NCBI GenBank assembly: GCA_023212725.1
Contig: JALBYF010000013.1
Location: 62,001 to 126,000, forward strand
Origin: Tranzscheliella williamsii
Taxonomy: Eukaryota; Basidiomycota; Ustilaginomycetes; Ustilaginales; Ustilaginaceae
Length of the DNA stretch: 64,000 nt
Direction: 5' to 3'
Numbering within the stretch: position 1 is the first letter of the stretch; every line of letters begins with the position of its first letter. A program made the position numbers and the translations under genes. Shown here piece after piece: positions 29,301 through 38,655 of this stretch. The notes under the pieces were generated by a model. The model saw only the letters and a list, made by a program, of their open reading frames with translations. It ran no database searches and was not told the origin of the DNA.

Positions 29301-30383
29301 TCAACGCTTAGCCGGCCTTCGCCCGCCCTGACCCTTGAACTGTCTCTTCACGCCGCCATCGTCGCCTCTAGTTCCTCCGGCGGGCTTGCCGGGCAGCTCG
29401 TGGACAATGTGGAGACCAGGCTGGCCTTTGAGGCCCATCATCGTGGCCGTCTTCTGCAGAACGGGAGGAGCGACCCAGGAACCATCCTGCTGAGCCGGCC
29501 ACTGAAGAACGTTTCTTGCATAGTCGTTAGTGGATGAAATGAGGTCCACGGGGCGCCATCGAAGCGCTCTCAGGTATGTCTTGTAGAAGCCGAGATGAGC
29601 CTGGTAGGCCTGGCTCCTGGTCAGTGGGTCGATATTCTGCATTGCACTCGCCACGTCCGATCGGACATGCTGCAGAGTCAGTCCACTTTCCTTTTCGACC
29701 TGGGCAACGTTTAACTGAGTCATAGGAAGCTGCTTGACGTCATTTTGAGACAAGAAAAACTGCTCAAAATCGGCCAGGATCAGAACACCTCGTCCATCCT
29801 TACCAGCTCGGGCTGTTCGACCGAGTCGGTGGACGTACTGCTCTAGACTACTAGGCAGTCCGAACTGCAGGACGAGCGAGATACCAGGGATATCGATGCC
29901 TCTCGCGGTTACATCAGAGGAAAAGAGGATACCGGATGCACTCGACTGGAAGTTCTCCATCGTCCTGGTGCGGATGGCTTGCGACTTTCGCGAGTGAATT
30001 TCAAAGACATCGCCGAGCTTGGCGTACGCCAAGGCCTTTTGGTTCCTAAGGAGGGTGAAAGCAGCAGCAGCCAGAGCCGTTGCTCGGGCTGTGGGCAAAA
30101 AGACGAGGATCTTGTGATTGGCAGGGTATCGCAGCGCTTCAGCAAGCACGACCTGGAGGGCTCGAGGCATACAGTCCTGGACGGGACAGACGAGCGATTC
30201 TTGCGGGACGTGCTCGTGCGTGTTGGTATCTTGTTCGGTCAAGGTCGAAATGAAAGCATGATTGGGGCGGAGCTTGGCAACTTCGTGAACGAAGGAGGGG
30301 ATGGTAGCAGAGAAGAAGAGGGATTGTCTTCCACTGGTGATCGGATCCGGAAGCATGGCGAGAATCTTTTCAAGCTCATTACG

Positions 30384-30416
<33 letters not shown>

Positions 30417-31190
30417 CAGCACAAGAACCTTAAGGCCCTTGCAAGCTTTACTCAGGTCGAGCCCAGGCGAGGGGTTTGCGAGGTGGTCCAAGAGCCTGCC
30501 AGGCGTTCCAACGAGAATGTCTTTGCGGTCACTCTGCAGTCTCGTGCGTTCAGCAGAGATATTCGTTCCGCCCACGACGTGCTGAACGCCAAAGACCCCT
30601 TTCAGGTTGGCGAGCAACATGTGCGCTTCTTTCTCGATCTGAATAGCAAGCTCCCGCGTTGGCGACAGAATAAGGATAGAGATGGAAGACGGCGGAGGGG
30701 GCTTAGGCAAAGAGCAGAGCTTTTGAATCGACGGGATCAAGAAGGCGAGCGTCTTTCCTGTTCCGGTCTTTGCTTGCGCGAGGACGTCCCTGTCAGCCAA
30801 TGCCGTAGAGAGCGTGGCGGATTGAACAGCAGACATGGTAGGGAAGGGGATAGCTGAAAGTAGTCGGTCGTCTACCTGGCCCTTGAGGTCAGCAAACTTA
30901 TTCTCCGTAAGATAGACAGCGGCATCGGAGCCAGGGTCGATCATCTTAGGCGTCCATTGAGGTGTGCTCGTTCCCGATTGGTAGGGAGTGCCATCAGGTG
31001 TGGCGTCAGTGCTGCTGAGCTGCTCGACTGGCCGAGCTCGCGGTCCTCCACCACCGCCTCGTCCACCGCGGCCGCGACCGCGAGCCTGTCCTCCGCCTCG
31101 TCCTCGCCCTCGCCCTCGCCCTCGCCCACCGCGTCCTCCTCGTCCGCCGGCTTGCCCGCCAAGTCTGTTTGCCAGACTATTTCCGTCCAT
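29301..31190 (-). CDS. MSS116: DEAD-box ATP-dependent RNA helicase (Mss116-like)
   Basis: A 629-aa DEAD-box RNA helicase that unwinds or remodels RNA using ATP. All core motifs are present: Walker A AKTGTGKT (~139-147), PTRELAIQ, TPGRLLDHL, DEAD (~259-262), SATIPSF (~293), ARGIDIPG and HRLGRTARAGKDG. The helicase-domain wording, especially SAVQSATLS, the second RecA domain and the C-terminal extension after it, is closest to the Mss116/CYT-19 group, which chaperones mitochondrial group I/II intron splicing and translation. The first ~55 residues are an Arg/Gly repeat region (GRGRGRGRGRGGGQ) and not a classical presequence, so mitochondrial localisation is uncertain unless an upstream exon exists. 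The tail is again basic and Gly-rich. It is divergent with the PPR-octanoyltransferase gene. Confidence 0.88.
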
Positions 31191-31504
31191 ATCTAAAGTA
31201 TGCTTTGATGCTAAGATATTGTTGTGGTGGAATGAAAGCAGGTGAAGAGCCTTCCGGATCCACTCTACTTGCTCTTACTGCAAAACAGCACAAACAGTGC
31301 TGATGTGCCGGCGAAAAACTCGGAGAATAATATGCTGCAGTTTATTCAGAAATTATTCAGAAACTTCTTACCGGCCGACAAATCACCTGGACAGTGTGAG
31401 TGTGTAAGGTGGCTCAGTCCTTGCTACCTTTAAACATCAACGACTCAAGCCTTCTCCTCATTGCTCGACGGTAAGCACTGCGCACCAAGCCGTTGGCGAC
31501 CATC
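31191..31504. other. Short divergent promoter, helicase and PPR-octanoyltransferase
   Basis: Only 314 bp separate the two start codons. The plus strand carries ttattcagaaa twice (about 31340 and 31351). On the minus strand a GGTAAGAAG donor-like site and a TTTTGCAG acceptor-like site could bound a 5'-UTR intron of the helicase gene. Confidence 0.45.
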
Positions 31505-34500
31505 ATGTCTCGCACACTTCTGGGGCGGGTTGCCTCCGTCACCACCAAGGGCAGGGGAAAGGCTCTAGCTCGTTGTATGAGCATCAAGCACCTCGAAAAC
31601 GGATCTCCGCTCCCAATCCTTCAAGACATAGTTCATGACCTTGTCCAGCCCGCTTCGTCAAGCCATGGGCTATTCAGCGTTAGTCCAAGGACTTGCGTTG
31701 AGAAGCATACATACAGGGAGCTACAGAGTCGAGAAAGCGTTGTTGAGACCATCGACGTTGCTCTCCCAAAGGTGGTTACCTCAAGACAGGACGAAGAGGC
31801 GCAAGCATCGACGTCGGCACACACAGGCCCGTGTCTACATGAAACGAGAATACACATGATCGTGCGCCTGATCAAACTCAACCGCATTCTCTCGGCCATG
31901 ACAGCTTTCACTGCAGATGTTTCGAATCCGGCTCGCAAGCCTTTCACTTCCAGCCAGTTGGAGGCCATCATGCGTGCCCTGCGCAATCAAAGCAAGAAAC
32001 ATGCTACCACCCGTCCAGCTCCGATGCGCTGTTTACTGAGCCAAGGTCAGACCCTGTGGCGTCCATCTCGCCTTGATTCTTCCATCGACGCCAAGGATCT
32101 TTCCATTCCGCTGCAGTGCGTCTATGCCATGGCAGCAGTATACGACATTTGCATCGAGCAAAATGTGAGGCCATCCGCCAAAATGGTCTCGTCGTTGCTG
32201 GCCACCTTCTCCAGCCATCTGCCTTCTGAGCAGATCTTGCTGGCCGCAGAAACTGCGCTGAAAGGCCTCTTTGTTGGAGATGAGTCGGAACGAGGCAAAC
32301 AGCTCCGCACGATCAACCACCGAACCCTATCCACCTTTATTCTCATCTTCGGCAAGGCTGGTAAGCCTGAAGCGGGCGAGGCACTACTGCGCCAATGGGC
32401 GGATGCGCAACCATCACAGACACTGCCAGGTCTCTCACCCCTGGAGCAGAGCCAGGCTGATGCCACCCAGTTGGCTGGCTGGGGCCAAAACATTGTTTTG
32501 TGGACCTCTCTTATCCGGTCCCGCATCTGCGCGGGTGATTCGGTCGGCGCACGGCAATGGCTCGACCTGTATCGCAAGCTTATACGCTATCCTTTCCTTG
32601 ACCCCGCTTCGGTCAACACGCCCGGATTGGCGGTCGAGCCGTACCTAGCCTATTTGTCTGGCCTGCGTGCAGAGATTGAGGCAGCCCCCGACGATAACTT
32701 CGAGCGACATTCAGCCGCGGTGCGCGACGTCGTGCAGCAGATGATGGCAGACCATCTACCTGTCAACAGCGCTCTCCTCGCTTTTGTCCTCGAGTTCGAA
32801 ACCCGGACGGGTAACATGCGCCGAGGCGCCTCGCTTGTCGCCAAGCTGCGCAGCCTAGTCGAGTCTGGCTCGCAGACCGATCCCGACTTACTCCGATCGC
32901 TTTTCCGGCTGAACAGCGCCGTCGCCCATCAGAGCGCTCGCTCTATGGCTGCCATGAACGCGAGCGGTACCGGCACCGGCGCTGTGCCAGACGCACAGGT
33001 ACAAGCCTTGCCTTCGACCAGATCGATTATCAAGACGCTCATTCGTGCTGGTGAAGGTGATCTGGATCTCCCATCTACTACCGTGGCCAAGTGCAGGAGC
33101 CGCGGCGTCCTCAACGAAGCGCTCAGCGCTGCTGTAGCTGAGCGTGACTATCCTGCTGCCATCGTCGTGCTCAATGTGTTCGAAAGATGGCGCTTGCAGG
33201 CGTCCCACATCACTTATAGCACTGTACTCAATGCGCTTGTCGAACAGGGTCACCATCACGCCCTGATTGCCGAAGTGGACGTAGCAAACGTCTCAGAAGG
33301 GCGTCGAAATGTCGAAGAGGTGCTGCAGGCTATGCTTTCCGAAGGCAAGACGCAGCAGGTGGATATTCTACGCCGCACCGTCGAAGCCACCCCAAATCTG
33401 GCTACGAGCTCTGTGACCTCCTCACCCGGGCCTCGAACGCTTCGTCAGACCCAGTATCTGGTGCGCATCCTCAACAATGTATGCCGTGCCGAGGCTGAAA
33501 GGTTCTCCACCTCGCCGTCTGGGCCTCGGCTTGGTTGGCTGACAAGTCTGGACACGTCGAAGTTGCATGACACGACAAAAGCTGTTCGAGAAGTGATCCT
33601 AGCAGTACAGAAAGACCTGCTTGGCCCTAAGCCGGCGGAGTCTACTCATCGCAGTGCAAAGGCGCCGCCGCTTTTTTCCTCGTCGCCTTTCATCTCGCCT
33701 CGGCGGCGAGTTGTGGAGCTCTGGAACTCTGCGGCAGGTCAACAACGCTCCTACTCATCTTCTGGTCCCCTCATGGCTCCGGGGACAAGTCCGGAAGCCG
33801 AAATATGCGACCTGGCGTCTGCAGGAGATTTGACCGGGCTCGAGCCGGTGCGTGTCCAGTACCTGCCGGGCTTTGTTCCGTACTCGCTTGGCCTTGCCCT
33901 GCAAGAGCACCTTGTCCAGCAGCGCGCAGACGCACGAGCTGGGCTGAGGGCCTTGTCGGCGGCCACCTCTATCTCAGCGGGTAGCTTGGCTGGGCGCCAC
34001 ACGATCGAGGCCGGCGCCGCGGAACGCGAGCTGCGCAAGGTCGCTGGGCAGGATACGCTTCTGCTGTTGCAGCACCGACCTGTGTATACTGAGGGACGGC
34101 GGGAGGAGAGCGAGAACGAGGCGGTAGGGGCGCACTTGCGGTCACTTGGCGCCGAGTATGCACTGACGAAGCGCGGGGGTCAGATTACGTACCATGGGCC
34201 GGGCCAGCTGACGGGCTATCCTATCTTGGATCTGGGGGCGATGCGGCTGGCGAGCCGTTGCTACGTAGACCGGATCCAGGATACGCTGGCGGCGATGCTG
34301 GCCGAGTGCGGGGTCGCGACGGTGGCGCCGCCGGACAGCCACACGGGGGTCTGGGCGGACCCGTACCACAAGATTGCGAGCATCGGCATCCAGGTCCGCC
34401 ACCGCATCACCAGCCACGGCTTCGCGCTCAACGTCGAGCCCCGCGCCATGCTCGGCTTTCGCCATATCGTCGCCTGCGGCATCGTCGGCCGCAACATGAC

Positions 34501-34759
34501 CTGCCTCGCCGACCGTGCTCCCTCCTCCCCACTCCACCCCTCCCCCTCCGTCCCCGACTCCGCACAGCTCGTCACAAAACACTTCGCCTCTGTCTTCCGC
34601 AGGCGCACCCGCCCCGCCTCTGTTCACGAATTCCGCTTCGACTACGCCCCAGAAAACACAGCCCTCCTGCAGCGAGGCCTCGGCATCCCCGTCGGCGAGG
34701 ACGAACCGGTCATCACCGGCATCCACGTCGACGGCAAGCGTGTGGTTGTCCCCGCTTAG
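31505..34759 (+). CDS. LIP2: PPR-like protein fused to octanoyl-[ACP] transferase (LipB)
   Basis: A single uninterrupted frame of 1084 aa. The N-terminus (MSRTLLGRVASVTTKGRGKA) is a good mitochondrial presequence. Residues ~20-720 are alpha-helical and PPR-like, with helix pairs such as HITYSTVLNALVEQGHHHAL and STFILIFGKAGKPEAGEALL; the subfamily is not identified. Residues ~780-1084 are an octanoyltransferase that moves octanoate from acyl carrier protein to lipoyl domains, the first step of mitochondrial lipoate synthesis. Diagnostic motifs are present: RGGQITYHGPGQLTGYP (~889-905), the catalytic Lys in HKIASIG (~955), and the catalytic Cys in VACGIVG (~990). A second presequence-like patch (PRRRVVELWNS then QRSYSSSG, ~735-755) lies just before the enzyme domain. 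The frame has TTG codons upstream, and ATG 31505 is the first. The fusion is read directly from sequence; whether it is one protein in vivo is inference. Confidence 0.82.
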   Translation: MSRTLLGRVASVTTKGRGKALARCMSIKHLENGSPLPILQDIVHDLVQPASSSHGLFSVSPRTCVEKHTYRELQSRESVVETIDVALPKVVTSRQDEEAQASTSAHTGPCLHETRIHMIVRLIKLNRILSAMTAFTADVSNPARKPFTSSQLEAIMRALRNQSKKHATTRPAPMRCLLSQGQTLWRPSRLDSSIDAKDLSIPLQCVYAMAAVYDICIEQNVRPSAKMVSSLLATFSSHLPSEQILLAAETALKGLFVGDESERGKQLRTINHRTLSTFILIFGKAGKPEAGEALLRQWADAQPSQTLPGLSPLEQSQADATQLAGWGQNIVLWTSLIRSRICAGDSVGARQWLDLYRKLIRYPFLDPASVNTPGLAVEPYLAYLSGLRAEIEAAPDDNFERHSAAVRDVVQQMMADHLPVNSALLAFVLEFETRTGNMRRGASLVAKLRSLVESGSQTDPDLLRSLFRLNSAVAHQSARSMAAMNASGTGTGAVPDAQVQALPSTRSIIKTLIRAGEGDLDLPSTTVAKCRSRGVLNEALSAAVAERDYPAAIVVLNVFERWRLQASHITYSTVLNALVEQGHHHALIAEVDVANVSEGRRNVEEVLQAMLSEGKTQQVDILRRTVEATPNLATSSVTSSPGPRTLRQTQYLVRILNNVCRAEAERFSTSPSGPRLGWLTSLDTSKLHDTTKAVREVILAVQKDLLGPKPAESTHRSAKAPPLFSSSPFISPRRRVVELWNSAAGQQRSYSSSGPLMAPGTSPEAEICDLASAGDLTGLEPVRVQYLPGFVPYSLGLALQEHLVQQRADARAGLRALSAATSISAGSLAGRHTIEAGAAERELRKVAGQDTLLLLQHRPVYTEGRREESENEAVGAHLRSLGAEYALTKRGGQITYHGPGQLTGYPILDLGAMRLASRCYVDRIQDTLAAMLAECGVATVAPPDSHTGVWADPYHKIASIGIQVRHRITSHGFALNVEPRAMLGFRHIVACGIVGRNMTCLADRAPSSPLHPSPSVPDSAQLVTKHFASVFRRRTRPASVHEFRFDYAPENTALLQRGLGIPVGEDEPVITGIHVDGKRVVVPA

Positions 34760-35091
34760 CTCAATCCCCTTGCATCCGCTCGTTCCGTCGACACCCTCTT
34801 CAGCCTTCTTCCTGGTCTTGGTGCGGTCCATTTGATAAATGCATGGCGCTGATTGACAGCCGCGAGTGGCGTGATGCTAAATGTATGCTGCGTGGGTGCT
34901 AAGACGAGTGCTACTACAGATGCTTGGAATGCTAGGAGAGAATTAGACGCAACGGAGAGAAATGTGAATGCGGGGAAAGAGCATGTAGTATCTGTGGCGA
35001 CGCGACGGATGGCTGGGAGAGAGAAAGTGACGTAAATGAGCCGTCGTATCGCATCGCGGAGACGCAAAGGTGCTGAGCGTGAATTGCAGGC
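34760..35091. other. Convergent 3' region
   Basis: These 332 bp lie between the stop codons of the PPR-octanoyltransferase gene and of the large disordered protein. Both terminators should be here. No gene is seen. Confidence 0.5.
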
Positions 35092-38000
35092 TCATGCTTG
35101 GTCGAGCTTGCACTTGCCCCATTCGAAGTGCATCGACTGGGTCCTAGTGCTGCCCGTTCGGCGGGATGCATGCGCCGAGGAGCCGTCGTTCTGGACGACA
35201 ATCAGGCGGGTGTGGCCGTCTTCGCCGACCTCTTGTCTCTCAAAGCGGAACGAGTGCGAAGAGGCGGGCGAGGCATCGTGAGAGACGGCTCTCTTTGTGC
35301 GCGAGCGCTTAGGCCGGCCCCGAAGCTGCCGCTTCGGTTGCGTTGACGTCTCGCCATCGCGGCCGGAATTCCAGGTGGCCGACACAGCTGCAGGGGCTGC
35401 AGCGATGCGTATAGGTCGAGGCTTTATTTCCGCGGCGGGTACAGCGCCTGGCTCGCCATGAGCAGCAGACACACTGCAGGCCTCGAGCGGAACTGAAAGC
35501 GATCTCTCGTGCAGGCCGGACCCATCACGCGCCACCGTCCTCGACCCCGCAGTTTGCGCTTCGTCTGCCTCGGCGGGCTTGTGCTCGTAGCCCAGCATCG
35601 CGCTGCTGACGAGCGATAGTTCATCTGTCATAGCCTGAGCTAGAGAAGACAACCTTTCGGTCCAGTAACGACCCGTGGTGTGCCCCGGAGACTGATGGTC
35701 CGAGCTCCAGCCGGAAGTTGTGGTGCGATGGACGGGCGATCTGCTACCATCCTCGGAGCTCGGCGACACGTGGGTGAGATAATGTCTCAGGTGGGAAAAG
35801 GCGTCGTCCTCGGGCGGAGACGTGGCCCCTGAAACGGTATCGCGAGACAAGGGAGCCATCGAAGGACGAGCTCTGGCTTGGCTAGAAGTAGAGACCGCCC
35901 TCCGGTTTGCCCCGGGCGGGGTCATTCGGCCAACAGCATCAGAACTAGCGGGCATTACTATACCACCCCGAGCGCAAGACCCGACCGGGCTCGCCAGGTT
36001 CGAATGAATCAAGCGTGGTCCGGTTGAATGGCTCGTCCTCCTCAAGGCTGACTTATAGGGAGGAATCCGGCCAGCAGTTCGGGGATGCTGACCCGAAAGG
36101 TGGCGCCACAAGAACGGATGCGACGGCCGATAATCGGCTGGGACGCTGATTCCCAGGGGAACAGCAGCTCCATTGCCGGTCAGCTGACTGTCCCTCTTTC
36201 CAGCTTCATCCTTGTCGGCATTTCGGGACAAAGAACGGGCGTTGCCACCCGACTCGCGAATGAACGCAGCATTGCCGCCGACGGAAGACGTGAGGTCCTC
36301 ATCACTCCTCACACCGGATCGCGACCGCCTGACTCTATCTCGGCTGAAGGGAGGTAGCGAAATGGGCACGGCAGATACGGGCGACTCCCCAAGGAGTGCT
36401 CGGGAAGGGCCGGAAGATGGATGTGCCTGCTGCCAACTGGGCCGGCGAGAACTCGCGCTGCTACCGCCTTCAGAGAGCCATCCTTGAAGCAAGTGAGAAC
36501 GCGGAGGAATGTATGCATCCGAGTCCTGAGGCTCGGTTGGAGTTGGCGGTCCAGAGTCTTCGAAGGTGTCTGGCAGAAAGCACATAGGGTGTGAAAAGAT
36601 GAGCTTATCTTTTGCCCCTGGTTTCAACCTTTGAGCAGCTTCGTTGCGCGGAGAGAGTGGTGCGAGGGGCGTCCTAAAGTCTCGAGAGGGAGATGTCTGT
36701 TGACCTAGGCGAGCATCCTCGCCCCGTTCGAGTCCCTTGACTCGTCGAAGAGCCCGCTCGAGGCTGCCAGGTGGGACTGCTTGTTCTTTCTCGGCGTGGC
36801 ATCCGCTTTCCTTGTTCACGACGGAGAGCTCGGCCGTGCCGCTAGCTGGCTCCGCTACCACGGCTGCCAACTCTTCGTTGAACGCTTCTTCATCAGTGAT
36901 ATCATCCTCTTCGTCTGTGTTGCGCGCAAAATCCTCTTCATCCGCCTCATCAGACTCATCAGAGTCGATGCTGCGGATGTCCGACTGCTCAGAATCGGAC
37001 GAGTCTTCCTCGTCCTCGCTATAACCGGACCCGTCGGTCAGATCGTCATCATCTGATTTGAGCCCCTTGGCTCCGAGTGATGACGAGTCCGCTTCTGCTG
37101 GCGCAGGAGAGCGCATGGGGAGGTCACCACGGATGCCGCGCAGTCTTTGTCGGTACGGGAGGGCCTGAGGTGCTGGGCTTGCTGAGAGCTTCGCTTTGGT
37201 TTGAGGGCCCGTCTGGCGTGGTGAACAGTGTGCCGATCTCTCAGGTTTCGGACAGGAGGAAAACGATAACGCTCGTTTACTGTTAACAGGTGCGGCCGTA
37301 GTTGTCCTTCTTCCTTCTTGGTCGCTGAGCACCATAGTTTCGTGCTGAAGCCGTGAGTCTGATTTTACTATTTGCGAGGTGGAATTGATACCCTCTTCCA
37401 GCGTTTTAGGCGCAGCTGGTTGCTTCCCTTGAGGGCTTCGATCCGGTCTTTCTGGAGAAGCAGCAAAAGTCAATCTGGGCTTTGACTTTGGAAGAAGTTG
37501 TGTACCGTCTATGAAACCACCTTTTGCGGGGGACATGGAAAGAGTATCCGGTTTTACAACGCCAGGATTGGTAGGTTCAGTGTGATGATGGACTGCAACA
37601 CGAACGGAAAGCTGACCTTCTGTGCCAGCTGAGGCCATGGAAGAAGACGTGCCCACACTTGAACCCCTTGAACTGCTCCTGCGTGCCCAGCTTGAACGAG
37701 TAGAGGCGGTCTCTTCACCTGCGGATGAAGTGCTGTGTTGCCTTGACCGACCAAACATGCCCATATGCGAGTGTTGTTCCAGCGCGTGACTACTAAGTTG
37801 GCCCGCCTGTTTGGCAGCCCTTTCAGCAGCTCTTTCCAAAGCATCTGCATGTTCTAGAATGACGAGGCTCCGCTTCTTGGACGGGGCTTCAGTTTGCTCG
37901 GACTGTGCCACCGCCGGCGGCTGACTGGGTGTCTGTTCAAGTGGGCCGCGTGCTTGTTTAGCCGGATCAGAAGGATTCTCTGAACAAGCAAGGACATCTA

Positions 38001-38529
38001 CCGCCTTTTTACCTGACTCTACAAACTGAAGCCGTGGCCGAGGTGTTGGACATACGACCGCTTCTTGCGCAGCAGGCGTTTCCAAAAACGCCTCTCCCGT
38101 CTTGGTTCTCGGCTCCGCGTCTTTTCTCAGGATACCTGAACCACCGGTCGAGGCTGATCGAATGCCATGACTGTTTGAGCCAGCCAGAGCGCTGGAGAGG
38201 AGTGATTTGCGCGTAACGGTCTGATCGAGGTGTTCTACAGTAATGCTGCTGTCAGACCTCTTTGTGTCGGCATCGGCACGCGATGAAATGGTGAACGTTT
38301 CCTCCATGGCCTCCGGAGACGTCGTCAGCATGGGCGACAAAGCACGTTTTGTGAAACTCAGCGGAGGTGCGTGTAGCTCCGTGCAGACCGTTTCGAGAGA
38401 TGTACGACGCCGTAGCTCTGACGTAGTGCTATTGTCCGTGTCCGAAGAGACTGCCACCGGGATGAAAGGGATTGACGTCCGAAGAGCAGACGGGCGCCGG
38501 GGTGGTGTCAAGAATGTGAGCGCGGTCAT
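35092..38529 (-). CDS. Large intrinsically disordered protein, function unknown
   Basis: A 1145-aa protein in one uninterrupted frame, not recognised as a known family. It is dominated by Ser, Pro, Thr, Arg and acidic residues and has no signal peptide or transmembrane helix. Residues ~485-560 form a strongly acidic stretch (SDDDDLTDGSGYSEDEEDSS and following), as in transcription-related or chromatin proteins. A motif around 650-680 (LIFSHPMCFLPDTFEDSG) and a short helix-like patch WTERLSSLAQAMTDELSLVS (~1000) are the best candidates for conserved elements. The C-terminus is basic (GRPKRSRTKRA) and could be a nuclear localisation signal. Many SP/TP and RxxS sites suggest phosphorylation. A regulatory nuclear protein is the simplest guess, but this is inference. 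That it is a gene is supported by length and codon use. Confidence 0.7.
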   Translation of the reverse strand: MTALTFLTPPRRPSALRTSIPFIPVAVSSDTDNSTTSELRRRTSLETVCTELHAPPLSFTKRALSPMLTTSPEAMEETFTISSRADADTKRSDSSITVEHLDQTVTRKSLLSSALAGSNSHGIRSASTGGSGILRKDAEPRTKTGEAFLETPAAQEAVVCPTPRPRLQFVESGKKAVDVLACSENPSDPAKQARGPLEQTPSQPPAVAQSEQTEAPSKKRSLVILEHADALERAAERAAKQAGQLSSHALEQHSHMGMFGRSRQHSTSSAGEETASTRSSWARRSSSRGSSVGTSSSMASAGTEGQLSVRVAVHHHTEPTNPGVVKPDTLSMSPAKGGFIDGTQLLPKSKPRLTFAASPERPDRSPQGKQPAAPKTLEEGINSTSQIVKSDSRLQHETMVLSDQEGRRTTTAAPVNSKRALSFSSCPKPERSAHCSPRQTGPQTKAKLSASPAPQALPYRQRLRGIRGDLPMRSPAPAEADSSSLGAKGLKSDDDDLTDGSGYSEDEEDSSDSEQSDIRSIDSDESDEADEEDFARNTDEEDDITDEEAFNEELAAVVAEPASGTAELSVVNKESGCHAEKEQAVPPGSLERALRRVKGLERGEDARLGQQTSPSRDFRTPLAPLSPRNEAAQRLKPGAKDKLIFSHPMCFLPDTFEDSGPPTPTEPQDSDAYIPPRSHLLQGWLSEGGSSASSRRPSWQQAHPSSGPSRALLGESPVSAVPISLPPFSRDRVRRSRSGVRSDEDLTSSVGGNAAFIRESGGNARSLSRNADKDEAGKRDSQLTGNGAAVPLGISVPADYRPSHPFLWRHLSGQHPRTAGRIPPYKSALRRTSHSTGPRLIHSNLASPVGSCARGGIVMPASSDAVGRMTPPGANRRAVSTSSQARARPSMAPLSRDTVSGATSPPEDDAFSHLRHYLTHVSPSSEDGSRSPVHRTTTSGWSSDHQSPGHTTGRYWTERLSSLAQAMTDELSLVSSAMLGYEHKPAEADEAQTAGSRTVARDGSGLHERSLSVPLEACSVSAAHGEPGAVPAAEIKPRPIRIAAAPAAVSATWNSGRDGETSTQPKRQLRGRPKRSRTKRAVSHDASPASSHSFRFERQEVGEDGHTRLIVVQNDGSSAHASRRTGSTRTQSMHFEWGKCKLDQA

Positions 38530-38623
38530 TGTTGCGAGCGCGTGCTGCTAGCGCTTGCTGTTCATCGACAGGAAAATTGGTTTGACGTTTCACACCTGTC
38601 GAATCAGGCACTTGACTTGGTGT

Positions 38624-38624
<1 letters not shown>

Positions 38625-38654
<30 letters not shown>
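38625..38654. repeat. GCCTGA hexanucleotide microsatellite (5 units)
   Basis: Five perfect GCCTGA units followed by degenerate copies (gtctgg, gtctg). The tract is ~95 bp upstream of the start of the large disordered-protein gene. Read on the minus strand it encodes alternating Gln-Ala and could belong to an upstream N-terminal exon, although no splice junction was found to support that. Confidence 0.85.

Positions 38655-38655
<1 letters not shown>

Noticed and set aside
29979..30857. 292-aa plus-strand frame inside the DEAD-box helicase gene
   Set aside because: It is antisense to conserved helicase motifs and has no domain of its own.
34142..34831. 229-aa minus-strand frame opposite the octanoyltransferase domain
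   Set aside because: It is antisense to the LipB signature, Gly/Asp/Val-rich, and arises from GC-rich codons.
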